Below, piece after piece: positions 43,892 through 57,105 of a stretch of 64,000 nucleotides of DNA. The stretch comes from Myxococcus stipitatus DSM 14675 (GTDB lineage Bacteria > Myxococcota > Myxococcia > Myxococcales > Myxococcaceae): positions 806,001 to 870,000 of the forward strand of contig NC_020126.1 in assembly GCF_000331735.1 (NCBI RefSeq), in the 5' to 3' direction. Each line of letters begins with the position of its first letter. The stretch's first letter is position 1. Made by a program: the position numbers and the translations under genes. Below the pieces are notes generated by a model. That model ran no database searches. It worked only from the letters and a program-made list of their open reading frames with translations, and was not told the origin of the DNA.

Positions 43892-45534
43892 GGCGTGAGC
43901 CCCAGGTCTCCGCCTTGCACCTTCTTGCGCGCGGACAGCGGGTGGGCGGACAGCCCTCGGTGTTGCTCCAGCCCCAGCACCCGGAACCGGCGTCCCTGCC
44001 GCGAGTGCTCCTCCTCCAGCTCATGCAGCCGCTGCATCACCGTGTGGTCCACCAGCCGTGCTTCCGTCAGGTCGACCTCGATGCACGGCGCCTCCGCATG
44101 ACGCGCGAGCTGCCGCTTGAGCGCCAGGAAGTTGGTGAACACCGCCGCGCCGCGCACATGCAGCACCACCGCGTCCGCACCCACCTGCTCCTGGATGTCG
44201 GGCCGGAACAGCTCCCGAGGCGAGGCCCCGTTGAGCAGGTGGATGCCTGTCTTCAAGACGATGCCCGACGCCACGCCCACCAGCAGGTCCGTCGCCAGCG
44301 TGACGAACATCGTGACGCAGAAGATGAGCACCTGCTCCACGCCCACGCGGTACGCCTTCACCAGCTCCCCGGGCGACGCCAGTCGGACGCCGGTGAAGAT
44401 GAGCATGCCCGCGAGCGCGGCCAGTGGAATCCGATGGATGAGCCCCGGCGCGAAGGCCACGAACAGCAACAGGAACAGGCCATGGAAGAAGTTGGACCAC
44501 CGGCTCCTGGCGCCGGAGCCCAGGTTGGCCGTGCTGCGGACCACCTCCGATATCATCGGCAGTCCTCCCAGCAGGCCCGCGACGAGGTTGCCCAGGCCCG
44601 TGGCGAGCAAATCCCGGTCCAGGTCCGAGCGCCGCTTCAGCGGGTCCATCAGGTCCACCGCCTTCACGGTGAGCAGCGACTCCACGCTCCCCACCAGTGC
44701 GAACATGGCGACGTACTTGAGCCCCGTGGGCGACAGCACCCGCGAGAAGTCCGGGAACGTGACGGCGGTGAGCAGGTTGTCCGGCAGGTTCACCAGGTGG
44801 CTGGGGCCCACCGTGAAGAGCGTGTGAGAGAAGGTGAAGGTGTGCGAGTGCTCCAGGTCGAACACCAGCCCCAGCGGCACCGCGACCGCCAGCACCAGCA
44901 GCGGCGCCGGCACGCGCCTCAGCCACGCCACGCGCTTCGCGAGCGACGCATGGCCGAACAGCAGCACGAGCCCCAGCGCCCCGATGAGCGCGATCTCTGG
45001 ATTCAGCCGGCCCACGCTGGAGGGAATCTCCGCCAACAACCCCAGCGGCTCCCTCGCCACCGGTGACACGCCGAGCAGCACATGGGCCTGCTTGGCGCAG
45101 ATGGTGACACCGATGGCCGCCAGCATCCCGTGCACCACCGCCGAGGGGAACAAGTCCCCCAGCCTCCCCGCGCGCAGCACCGCGAAGAGCACCTGGAAGC
45201 ACGCGGCCACCACGATGGTCGCCAGCGCCCGCCGGTAGCCGAGCACCGCGTCTCCTCCGCCCAGCTCCGTCACCGCTCCCAGCGCGATGACGATGAGCCC
45301 CGCCGCGGGCCCCTTGATGGTCAGCGCGGCGCTCCCCAGCCAGGACGACAGCAGCCCCCCCACCACCGCCGTGAGGATGCCCGCGACGGGCGGAAAGCCG
45401 CTGGCCATCGCGATACCCAGACACAGCGGCAGCGCCAACAAGAAGACGAGGAAGCCCGAGACCAGGTCCTGTCTCCAGGGTGAGTGCCCCAGGGACTCAG
45501 GGGAATGACTGACATTGGACTGAATGCCTTGCAT
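43888..45534 (-). CDS. SulP family anion transporter with STAS domain
   Basis: A 548-residue transporter, first gene of the Dab operon. It has about 12-14 TM segments with the SulP signature (SGFLVFLLALPLCLGIAMAS, IKGPAAGLIVIAL) and a carboxy-terminal STAS domain (VVLHVRGAAVFTNFLALK, later CIEVDLTEARLVDHT). SulP proteins carry sulfate, bicarbonate or other anions; BicA-type ones import bicarbonate. Placement upstream of dabA, with a 4-base overlap, favours bicarbonate, but the substrate is inferred. Start at 45534 is preceded by GGGAGGGCG. Confidence 0.85.
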   Translation of the reverse strand: MQGIQSNVSHSPESLGHSPWRQDLVSGFLVFLLALPLCLGIAMASGFPPVAGILTAVVGGLLSSWLGSAALTIKGPAAGLIVIALGAVTELGGGDAVLGYRRALATIVVAACFQVLFAVLRAGRLGDLFPSAVVHGMLAAIGVTICAKQAHVLLGVSPVAREPLGLLAEIPSSVGRLNPEIALIGALGLVLLFGHASLAKRVAWLRRVPAPLLVLAVAVPLGLVFDLEHSHTFTFSHTLFTVGPSHLVNLPDNLLTAVTFPDFSRVLSPTGLKYVAMFALVGSVESLLTVKAVDLMDPLKRRSDLDRDLLATGLGNLVAGLLGGLPMISEVVRSTANLGSGARSRWSNFFHGLFLLLFVAFAPGLIHRIPLAALAGMLIFTGVRLASPGELVKAYRVGVEQVLIFCVTMFVTLATDLLVGVASGIVLKTGIHLLNGASPRELFRPDIQEQVGADAVVLHVRGAAVFTNFLALKRQLARHAEAPCIEVDLTEARLVDHTVMQRLHELEEEHSRQGRRFRVLGLEQHRGLSAHPLSARKKVQGGDLGLTP

Positions 45535-45608
45535 GGGGGCGCGCCCTCCCGTGTGCTCGGGTGGACATCGCAGCCAGATGCGAACCCCACCCGTCGACGG
45601 CCAGGGAT

Positions 45609-45637
45609 GGAACGAAACGCGCGCGGGTTCCCGTGCT
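45609..45637 (+). promoter_or_regulatory. Candidate ECF-type promoter
   Basis: GGAACG (45609-45614), a 17-base spacer and CGTGCT resemble the GGAAC/CGT pattern of ECF sigma promoters. It points towards the sigma factor gene, 112 bases before its start codon, consistent with autoregulation. The spacer also contains GTTCC, making a GGAAC/GTTCC inverted repeat. Confidence 0.4.
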
Positions 45638-45748
45638 TGCTTTGTCTGGGATTTTTGCCGCTGATGCGGGACGTGTCTCGGTTGAGCTGGCCATTTCTCG
45701 CTGAGATGTCTTGGTTTCTCAGGGGATGGGGCCGCGGGTGGTGGTGTC

Positions 45749-46339
45749 GTGTCTGAAACGAAAATGGAACAAAGCGAGCAGGAGCGGTTCGAGGCCGCGA
45801 TGGAGCCGCTGTTGCCCAGGCTGCATCGTTTCTGTCTCGCCCTGTGCCGCGGCCGTCAGGAAGCGGAGGACCTGTTCCAGGACTCGCTGGTGCGGGCCTA
45901 TCTGAGCGGAGATGCCCGCGAGCCGGGCTCCAGGCTGGGCTGGCTGTGTGGCATCGCGCGCAACCAGTTCCTGGAGAACCGCCGCTCCCTGGCGCGGCGC
46001 CGCTCGCTGCTGGAGTCGGTGCTGGAGGGCGCGTCGTCCGTGCTGGGCTCGCTCTTCATGGGCGGCGTGGAGCAGCCAGACCCGGAGGCCCGGCTGTGTC
46101 GCTCCGAGGAGGCGGAGCTGTTGCTCGTGTGCCTGCACACGTTGCCGGAGAAGTTCCGGCTCGTGGTGCTGCTGTGTGACGTGGAGGACCTGCCCTATGA
46201 GGAGGTGGCTCGCGTGCTGGCGCTGCCCGTTGGCACGGTGAAGAGTCGACACTCCCGGGGCCGCGCGAGGCTGGGGGAGTTGTTCCTCTCCGCCGTGGAC
46301 CGGCAGGCTCAAGCTCTTGGTGAGGGAGGTCGTCCATGA
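45749..46339 (+). CDS. ECF-type RNA polymerase sigma factor
   Basis: A 196-residue sigma factor. Region 2 contains LHRFCLALCRGRQEAEDLFQ then DSLVRAY; region 4 contains LPEKFRLVVLLCDVEDLPYE followed by VARVLALPVGTVKSRHSRGR, the classic helix-turn-helix. The GTG at 45749 is the likely start; an ATG at 45764 would remove only five residues. It overlaps the following gene (ATGA at 46336) and is divergent from the SulP-Dab operon, with a 214-base shared region. Confidence 0.92.
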   Translation: MSETKMEQSEQERFEAAMEPLLPRLHRFCLALCRGRQEAEDLFQDSLVRAYLSGDAREPGSRLGWLCGIARNQFLENRRSLARRRSLLESVLEGASSVLGSLFMGGVEQPDPEARLCRSEEAELLLVCLHTLPEKFRLVVLLCDVEDLPYEEVARVLALPVGTVKSRHSRGRARLGELFLSAVDRQAQALGEGGRP

Positions 46340-46947
46340 GCATGGGGGATGAGAAGTCACCAGCCCTCCCGGAGGAGCTCCGCGCCGCGATGCTGGCGCT
46401 GCGGGGTGAGAAGCCCTCTCCGCGGATGCGGGCCCGGCTCCAGGCCTCCCTCGCCCACGCCGAGCGGACCCGCGCCGCCCCGCCGCGCCGGGAGGAATCT
46501 TCCTCGTGGGTGCATCAGCCCGGCGCGCGGGCGCTCGCGGGCGCCGTGCTCACCGGCGCGCTGGCGCTGCTCTTCCTTCCTCGTGGAAATGACGGCTCGG
46601 GCCCGGAGCTGTTCCCGGCCCGCGAGGTCACCTTCCAGCTCCCAGGCAACGGCGCGGGCCTGCTGGAGCTGCCGTGGACGCATGACGTCCATTCTGGAGA
46701 GCCCGCCACGGTGTGGCTGGAGACGTCACCCCCCTTGGACTCGCATCCCCACCTGCGGGAGCTGCCGTCGCTGGAGCTGGTGGGCTGTGACGAAGCGCGT
46801 TGCGTCCACGAGTTCACCGCGCGCACAGGTGCTTCAGCCACTCCGTTGCGAGTGCTCATCGACAAACCAGGACGTTACGAGTTCCGGGTGTCTCATGCTT
46901 CAGACAACCGGCACATCCAGGAACACTTCGTCGTGGTGGCCCTGTAA
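46336..46947 (+). CDS. Probable membrane anti-sigma factor
   Basis: A 203-residue protein that starts by ATGA overlap with the sigma gene, with GAGGGAGG as its ribosome binding site. Residues about 1-60 are cytoplasmic and charged, a single TM segment follows (LAGAVLTGALALLFLPRG), and a periplasmic beta-rich domain of about 130 residues ends the protein (LELVGCDEARCVHEFTAR with a Cys pair). There is no clear HxxxCxxC zinc anti-sigma motif, so the assignment rests on gene order and topology. Confidence 0.65.
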   Translation: MSMGDEKSPALPEELRAAMLALRGEKPSPRMRARLQASLAHAERTRAAPPRREESSSWVHQPGARALAGAVLTGALALLFLPRGNDGSGPELFPAREVTFQLPGNGAGLLELPWTHDVHSGEPATVWLETSPPLDSHPHLRELPSLELVGCDEARCVHEFTARTGASATPLRVLIDKPGRYEFRVSHASDNRHIQEHFVVVAL

Positions 46948-47161
46948 CCTCTCCAGGGGTGCGTCCGCTTTGTTTTGCGGTATGAGCGCTTCATGTCCCC
47001 CATCGAGCCATGTCCAGGGAGCGATGCTCACGCCTCGACGGGTGAGCGGGACCGCGAGGTCGTTGCGCGCGGGGTGTCCCACCGGGTCGGGGGTTTCCAC
47101 GAGGACGGGCGGAACTGGATGGCTGGCCATCCCTGATTCACGAGGAGCAGAGCCTGCCCGT

Positions 47162-47536
47162 ATGGAGACGGTCCTGGTGGTGGATGACGAGCTGGGCATC
47201 CTCGAGGCCCTCGCGGACCTCCTGCGGGAAGAGGGCTACCAGGTCCTGACGGCCACGCACGGAGCGGAGGCCCTGGCGCGGATGGGAGAGCTGCGTCCGG
47301 ACCTGGTCCTCACGGATTGGATGATGCCGGTGTTGGATGGGCCCGCCCTCGTCGAGTGCATCCGCGCGGAGCCGGGCTGGAGCGGCGTGTCGCTCCTGGG
47401 GATGAGCGCGGTGGACGTGGGCGCCCTGCGGGCTCAGTATCCGAGCATCCCGTTTCTGCAGAAGCCCTTCGACATCCCCGCGTTGATGAAACAGATACGC
47501 AAGGCCCTGGACGGTCAGCGCGCGCTCTCGGGTTGA
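47162..47536 (+). CDS. Single-domain response regulator
   Basis: A 124-residue receiver domain only. Acidic pocket Asp8/Asp9 (VLVVDDELG), phosphoacceptor Asp52 (LVLTDWMMP) and the conserved Lys in PFLQKPFD are present; the switch Thr position is Ser (LLGMSAVD). Such stand-alone receivers act through protein contact rather than DNA. The 214-base gap upstream shows no promoter I can identify. It precedes a hypothetical gene by 24 bases and the poly-HAMP kinase further on, so cross-talk with that kinase is plausible. Confidence 0.9.
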   Translation: METVLVVDDELGILEALADLLREEGYQVLTATHGAEALARMGELRPDLVLTDWMMPVLDGPALVECIRAEPGWSGVSLLGMSAVDVGALRAQYPSIPFLQKPFDIPALMKQIRKALDGQRALSG

Positions 47537-47560
47537 ACCTCGGCCGTTCCTGGATGCTCC

Positions 47561-48382
47561 ATGCTCTATCTGCTCAAGCTCGGCCCCGTGCCGCTCTCCC
47601 AGGGAAGCACGCAGGTGTACCTGCGGATCTCCGACCTGGGGGAACCCTCCCAGCCTGTCTTCGAGCATGACGACGCCTCCGGGCTGCGCGTGCTGCTTCG
47701 CGAGGTGGAGGACCTGGGGACGGTGCGGTGCGAGCCGAGGCTCGCGGAGGCGGGCGCGGCGCTGGGGCTGGAAGTGGGCGAGCCTCCGGCGGCGGCGCTC
47801 TCCTCGCGCGCGGCCATCGCGACGTTCCTCGCGTGGGGACAGCGAGGGCTGTCCGGACTGGGCTCCGACAAGGCGCTGTTGTTCGTCCAGGCGGCCACCG
47901 AGTACTGGGAGGCGCGGCCGTGGGCGCGGTGGGATGACAGCCAGCCCTTCGCGGTGACGGTCTCCGGCCCGCTGGCGCACACCTTCGAGGGCTGTGTCTT
48001 CCACGGCGAGGACGGCCGCGCGGGGCTGGCGCTGTACTTCCAGGCGGGTGCGCTCCAGCGGCTGATGGAGATGCAGGCGCGAGGCGAGCCGGAGGCCGCG
48101 CAGGAGTTGCCCGCCATCGCCGTCACGCTGGACACGTCGCCCGTGTACGCGGTGGAGGCGCTGGCCGCGGCCAGGCGGGTGCCTCGGCTGCCCATGCCGC
48201 TGAAGACGGGGAAGGAGGGCGTGGGCATCCCGTCCTCCGTGGAGTCGCTGGTGCTGGTGGCCGCGCTGCGCGCCGTGGCGCGGCTGACGCCGGACCAGCC
48301 GGAGGTCCTCAGCAGCGTGGTGGCGGGAGATGCGCGCATGGAGGTCCTGGTGCGAGCCCCCACGCCGCGTCTGCGGAACTGA
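47561..48382 (+). CDS. Hypothetical protein downstream of the response regulator
   Basis: A 273-residue soluble protein, no signal or TM segments. The middle contains [20 protein letters not shown] and [20 protein letters not shown], and the last part [20 protein letters not shown], giving an alpha/beta look. No family that I recognise. It is 24 bases after the response regulator gene and on the same strand, so they are likely co-transcribed. Confidence 0.6.
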   Translation: MLYLLKLGPVPLSQGSTQVYLRISDLGEPSQPVFEHDDASGLRVLLREVEDLGTVRCEPRLAEAGAALGLEVGEPPAAALSSRAAIATFLAWGQRGLSGLGSDKALLFVQAATEYWEARPWARWDDSQPFAVTVSGPLAHTFEGCVFHGEDGRAGLALYFQAGALQRLMEMQARGEPEAAQELPAIAVTLDTSPVYAVEALAAARRVPRLPMPLKTGKEGVGIPSSVESLVLVAALRAVARLTPDQPEVLSSVVAGDARMEVLVRAPTPRLRN

Positions 48383-48572
48383 CGCCGCGGGTCGCCTGGG
48401 GTCTCACCCGGCGGGGGGATGCGGGCGCGCAAGTGTTGGCTGTCCGACGGGGGGGCGCCTGGGTGTTGGATGCTCACCATCGGCACCGGCCGAGGGGGCT
48501 GTCCCCTCCCTGGAGTCGGGCGAGAACGGAGGTGTTCCGAGCCGGAAACTCCGCGCACGCCAGAGGCTGCTC

Positions 48573-53675
<5,103 letters not shown>

Positions 53676-53728
53676 ACACTTCGGGCGGATTGTGTTGACG
53701 CATCGAATCGGGTGGGCAAGGTGGAGTG

Positions 53729-54133
53729 GTGAGCGACGCCGGACTTCCTCCGCGGGTCCAGCGCTTCATCACGACGCACATCGACTCCCTGGAGAAGCTG
53801 GAAGTGCTCCTCCTGCTTCGCTCCCAGCCGGGGCGGGAGTGGACCGCGTCATCGGTGAGCCTGGAGTTGCGCATCGCAGAACCTTCCGCGGCCATGAGGC
53901 TCGCGGACCTCGCCGCGAGGAGCCTGGTGGTGAGCGACGGCGGGACTGTGCCCGTCTATCGCTTCGGCCCGGCGAGCTCGGAAGACGCTCAGGCGGTGGC
54001 GGAGCTGGCGTCGGTGTACGCGGCACGGCGCGTGAGCGTCATCACCTTCATCTTCTCCCGGCCGTTGGACAAGGTGCGAGGGTTCGCGGAGGCCTTCGTG
54101 CTCAAGAAGGACAAGGACGGTGACCATGGCTGA
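53729..54133 (+). CDS. Small winged-helix-like protein downstream of the kinase
   Basis: A 134-residue protein. GTG at 53729 is 54 bases after the kinase stop; AAGG lies seven bases before it, and a GTG one codon earlier is also possible. LEKLEVLLLLRSQPGREWTA then SVSLELRIAEPSAAMRLADL and a beta wing (VVSDGGTVPVYRFG) look like a winged helix-turn-helix. The last 35 residues contain ARRVSVITFIFSRP, likely a membrane-proximal or dimer helix. It overlaps the start of the DUF5985-like gene. Confidence 0.65.
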   Translation: MSDAGLPPRVQRFITTHIDSLEKLEVLLLLRSQPGREWTASSVSLELRIAEPSAAMRLADLAARSLVVSDGGTVPVYRFGPASSEDAQAVAELASVYAARRVSVITFIFSRPLDKVRGFAEAFVLKKDKDGDHG

Positions 54134-54386
54134 AGCGGTCTACATCCTGTGTGCCCTGACGAGTGTGGCGTGCGCGGTGCTGCTGCTGCGCGCCTGGAAG
54201 CGGACCCAGTCCCGGCTCTTGTTGTGGAGCGGGCTGTGCTTCGTGGGGCTGGCGGTGAGCAACGTGCTGCTCTTCGTGGACCTGGGGCTCTTGCCGCCCT
54301 CCATCGACCTGTACATGCCCCGCCAGCTGTCCACGCTGGCCGCGGTCTCCGTCCTGCTCTACGGACTCATCTGGGACGCCACCTGA
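54126..54386 (+). CDS. DUF5985-like small membrane protein, copy 1
   Basis: An 86-residue protein with three likely TM helices: YILCALTSVACAVLLLRAW, LLLWSGLCFVGLAVSNVLLF and LSTLAAVSVLLYGLIW. From memory this matches the DUF5985 family, small paired membrane proteins common in myxobacteria and cyanobacteria, function unknown. It starts eight bases inside the winged-helix gene and is followed closely by a second copy. Confidence 0.75.
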   Translation: MAEAVYILCALTSVACAVLLLRAWKRTQSRLLLWSGLCFVGLAVSNVLLFVDLGLLPPSIDLYMPRQLSTLAAVSVLLYGLIWDAT

Positions 54387-54393
54387 GGTCGCC

Positions 54394-54666
54394 TTGTCCA
54401 TGCTCCGGTCCATGCTCAACGGCGCGGTGGCAATGGGGTGGCTGGCCTGCGCGCTGTTCTTCCTGCGCTTCTGGAAGCAGTCGAACGAGCGCCTGTTCGG
54501 CTTCTTCTCGCTGTCCTTCCTGATGCAGGCGCTGACGTCGGCGGCGTCCGGACTCATCGACGCGCAGGATGAGCGCCGCAACTACATCTACGTGGCGCGG
54601 CTTGTCGGCTTCCTCATCATCCTCTACGCCATCTGGGACAAGAACCGGGGGAACCGGCGCCGCTGA
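54394..54666 (+). CDS. DUF5985-like small membrane protein, copy 2
   Basis: A 90-residue protein paralogous to its neighbour, sharing topology (AMGWLACALFFLRFWKQSN, LFGFFSLSFLMQALTSAA, YVARLVGFLIILYAIW). TTG at 54394 is favoured, since GAGG lies six bases before it; ATG at 54400 is an alternative. The two copies and the winged-helix gene form a tight unit after the poly-HAMP kinase, suggesting a membrane complex used in that signalling pathway; this is inference. Confidence 0.72.
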   Translation: MSMLRSMLNGAVAMGWLACALFFLRFWKQSNERLFGFFSLSFLMQALTSAASGLIDAQDERRNYIYVARLVGFLIILYAIWDKNRGNRRR

Positions 54667-54755
54667 TGTCTCACGGCGCACGCCCCTGTCCGCGTCCGGT
54701 TCGATGGTGACGTCGCGGAGGGATGCTTCTCCTGGGAGGACAGGAGAGAGCACCC

Positions 54756-55925
54756 ATGCGCTTGCGCCGTCGCGACTTCCTTCGTCTTTCCGCGCTGGGA
54801 GGAGGTGCGCTGGCGCTGGGCCCCACCTTCTGGCGGCAGGCCTACGCGATGCCCGCCGGGCCAGGGCCCAGTCCCTATGGCCCCATCTCCTCGCGGCCGG
54901 ATGCCCACGGCCTGCGCCTTCCTCCGGGCTTCTCGTCGCGCATCATCGCTCGCTCGAGCGAGGTCGTCGCCGGCACGGACTACACGTGGCACGCCGCGCC
55001 GGATGGAGGCGCGTGCTTCGCGAGGCCCGAGGGCGGGTGGATCTACGTGTCCAACTGCGAGTGGCGTCCGGGCGGCGCCAGCGCGGTGCTCTTCGGCGCC
55101 GACGGCGCCATCGAGTCGGCCCACGCCATCCTGTCCGGCACGGAGATGAACTGCGCCGGAGGGCCCACGCCTTGGGGGACGTGGCTGTCCTGCGAGGAGC
55201 GTCCCAAGGGGCGCGTGTGGGAGTGCGACCCGCGCGGACCCTCGCAGGGCGTGGTGCGCGGAGAGCTGGGCAGCTTCTCCCACGAGGCGGTGGCGGTGGA
55301 CCCGGACGGCCAGCGGCTCTACCTGACGGAGGACCAGGTCAACGGGCGGCTGTATCGCTTCACTCCGGCGCGGTGGCCGCTGTTGACGTCGGGCGTGCTG
55401 GAGGCGGCGTCGGTGACGGGGGATGCGATGAAGGGCCTGGCCACGGTGCGCTGGGTGCCGTGCGCGAAGAACCTGCCGGCCTCGCGCCAGCCCGCCGTCG
55501 CGGCCCGGACGACGGTGTTCAACGGCGGCGAGGGGTGCTGGTACGACAGCGGCGTCGTCTACCTCACGACGAAGGGGGACAACCGCGTCTGGGCCCACAC
55601 GCCCTCCACGGGGCGGCTGGAGGTCATCTACGCCGCCGCGCTGTTCCCCGGCTCGCCCTTGTCCGGCGGGGACAACGCGGTGGTGTCGCGCTCCGGGGAC
55701 CTCTTCGTCGCGGAGGACGGGCGCAACCGCGACCTCTGCCTCATCACGCCGCCTCCGCACCGCGTGGTGGCGACGTTCCTCCGGGTGCATGGACACGCGG
55801 GCTCGGAGCTCACCGGCCCCGCCTTCAGTCCGGATGGTCAGCGGCTGTACTTCAGCTCCCAGCGCGGGCCGACGAACTCGCCCTCCGCGGGCGTCACCTT
55901 CGAAGTCACCGGCCCCTTCCGCTGA
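54756..55925 (+). CDS. PhoX-like (DUF839) Tat-exported phosphatase homologue
   Basis: A 389-residue protein. The ATG at 54756 follows GGAGAGAGCACCC. A twin-arginine signal is clear: MRLRRRDFLRLSALGGGALA. The body has the DUF839/PhoX beta-propeller signatures: NCAGGPTPWGTWLSCEERPK, FSHEAVAVDPDGQRLYLTED, and GCWYDSGVVYLTTKGDNRVW. PhoX-type enzymes are calcium/iron phosphatases acting outside the membrane. Many homologues lack full catalysis, so activity is likely but not certain. Confidence 0.85.
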   Translation: MRLRRRDFLRLSALGGGALALGPTFWRQAYAMPAGPGPSPYGPISSRPDAHGLRLPPGFSSRIIARSSEVVAGTDYTWHAAPDGGACFARPEGGWIYVSNCEWRPGGASAVLFGADGAIESAHAILSGTEMNCAGGPTPWGTWLSCEERPKGRVWECDPRGPSQGVVRGELGSFSHEAVAVDPDGQRLYLTEDQVNGRLYRFTPARWPLLTSGVLEAASVTGDAMKGLATVRWVPCAKNLPASRQPAVAARTTVFNGGEGCWYDSGVVYLTTKGDNRVWAHTPSTGRLEVIYAAALFPGSPLSGGDNAVVSRSGDLFVAEDGRNRDLCLITPPPHRVVATFLRVHGHAGSELTGPAFSPDGQRLYFSSQRGPTNSPSAGVTFEVTGPFR

Positions 55926-55983
55926 ACGGGGACGGGAGGGCGCGCCTTGACGGGTAGGGAGGCGCTCAAGCACAACGAGGTGC

Positions 55984-56904
55984 ATGTCCACCGCACCGCT
56001 TCCCCGCTTCACGCCTCGCCGTGCCCTGGGACGCACCGGCTTCATCGCCACACCCGTGGGGATTGGAGACATCGCGGACCGCGCGGTGCCTCGGGCCACG
56101 CTGGTCGCCACGCTGCGGCGCGCGCTGGACGCGGGGCTCAACGTCATCGACACCGCGCCCGCCTATGAAGAGGGCTTGAGCGAGGAGGTCGTGGGCGAGG
56201 CGCTGCGCGGCGGGCGCGAGGGTGTCTTCCTCATCGACAAGGTGGATGAGCTCGACGCGCCGGTGGCGCCGCAGGTGGAGGCGAGCCTGCGCCGGCTGGG
56301 CCTCGACGCGGTGGACCTGTTCGCCTTCCATGGCGTGTCGGAGCTGTCCGCGTGGGAGGCGCTGGCCGCGCCAGGAGGAGGACTGGCGCAACTGGCCGCG
56401 TGTGTGCGCGCGGGGCAGGCGCGCTTCCGAGGCATCTCCAGCCATCACCCGGAGGTGCTGCTCGCCGCGGTGCGCTCCGGCTTGTGCGACGTGGTGATGT
56501 TCCCGCTGGGGCCCTTCGTGGACCCGCGCTACGTGGGGGACGTGCTGCCGCTGGCGCGCTCGCGCGGGGTGGGCGTGGTGTCCTTCAAGACGTTCGGCGC
56601 GGGCAAGCTCCTGGGCGACACGGAGGGCTATGGCCGGCCGTTGGAGACGCGGCCTCCGGGGGCGGCCCCGCTGCCGCACCTGAGCGTGGAGGAGTGCGTG
56701 CGCTACACGCTGACGCTGGACCCGGATGTCATGCTGATGGGGATGAGCCACCCCGGTGAGCAGGACGCGGCGCTGCACGCGGCCCAGGCGTGGCGTCCGC
56801 TGGCGTCGGAGGAGCTGGCCCGGGTGCGCGAGCGCGCGCGGGCCGCCATCCAGGGAAAGGGCAAGGTGTGGTGGGACCCTCCGGAGGCGTCCCGCGCGGG
56901 TTGA
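55984..56904 (+). CDS. Aldo/keto reductase
   Basis: A 306-residue NADPH-dependent oxidoreductase of the aldo/keto reductase superfamily. The catalytic tetrad is visible: Asp56 and Tyr61 in VIDTAPAYEEG, Lys86 in FLIDKVDE and His116 in FAFHGVSE. GRTGFIATPVGIGDIA is the usual first strand. The last 30 residues (IQGKGKVWWDPPEASR) are atypical. It follows the PhoX-like gene by 58 bases; substrate unknown. Confidence 0.88.
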   Translation: MSTAPLPRFTPRRALGRTGFIATPVGIGDIADRAVPRATLVATLRRALDAGLNVIDTAPAYEEGLSEEVVGEALRGGREGVFLIDKVDELDAPVAPQVEASLRRLGLDAVDLFAFHGVSELSAWEALAAPGGGLAQLAACVRAGQARFRGISSHHPEVLLAAVRSGLCDVVMFPLGPFVDPRYVGDVLPLARSRGVGVVSFKTFGAGKLLGDTEGYGRPLETRPPGAAPLPHLSVEECVRYTLTLDPDVMLMGMSHPGEQDAALHAAQAWRPLASEELARVRERARAAIQGKGKVWWDPPEASRAG

Positions 56905-57105
56905 GGTCGACGGAGTCCCACGTCCTGAGTCATTTCCTACAAACACGCGCCGCGGTGCTCACGCGAAGCACTCAACGTCTGGCGGGTCTGGCATTGGACA
57001 GTCACCCTGTCCATCGAGGGGGGCGGCATTGTTGTGGCGTCCCGGACGTCCTTTGCTCAGGTCCCCATGATGCGCGGCGCATTCCTCCCTTCATGGGTCG
57101 CATCC

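Noticed and set aside
45600..45645. A minus-strand ECF promoter for the SulP-Dab operon in the same palindrome
   Set aside because: GGAACC is present on the minus strand but the spacing to any CGT-type -10 is not acceptable.
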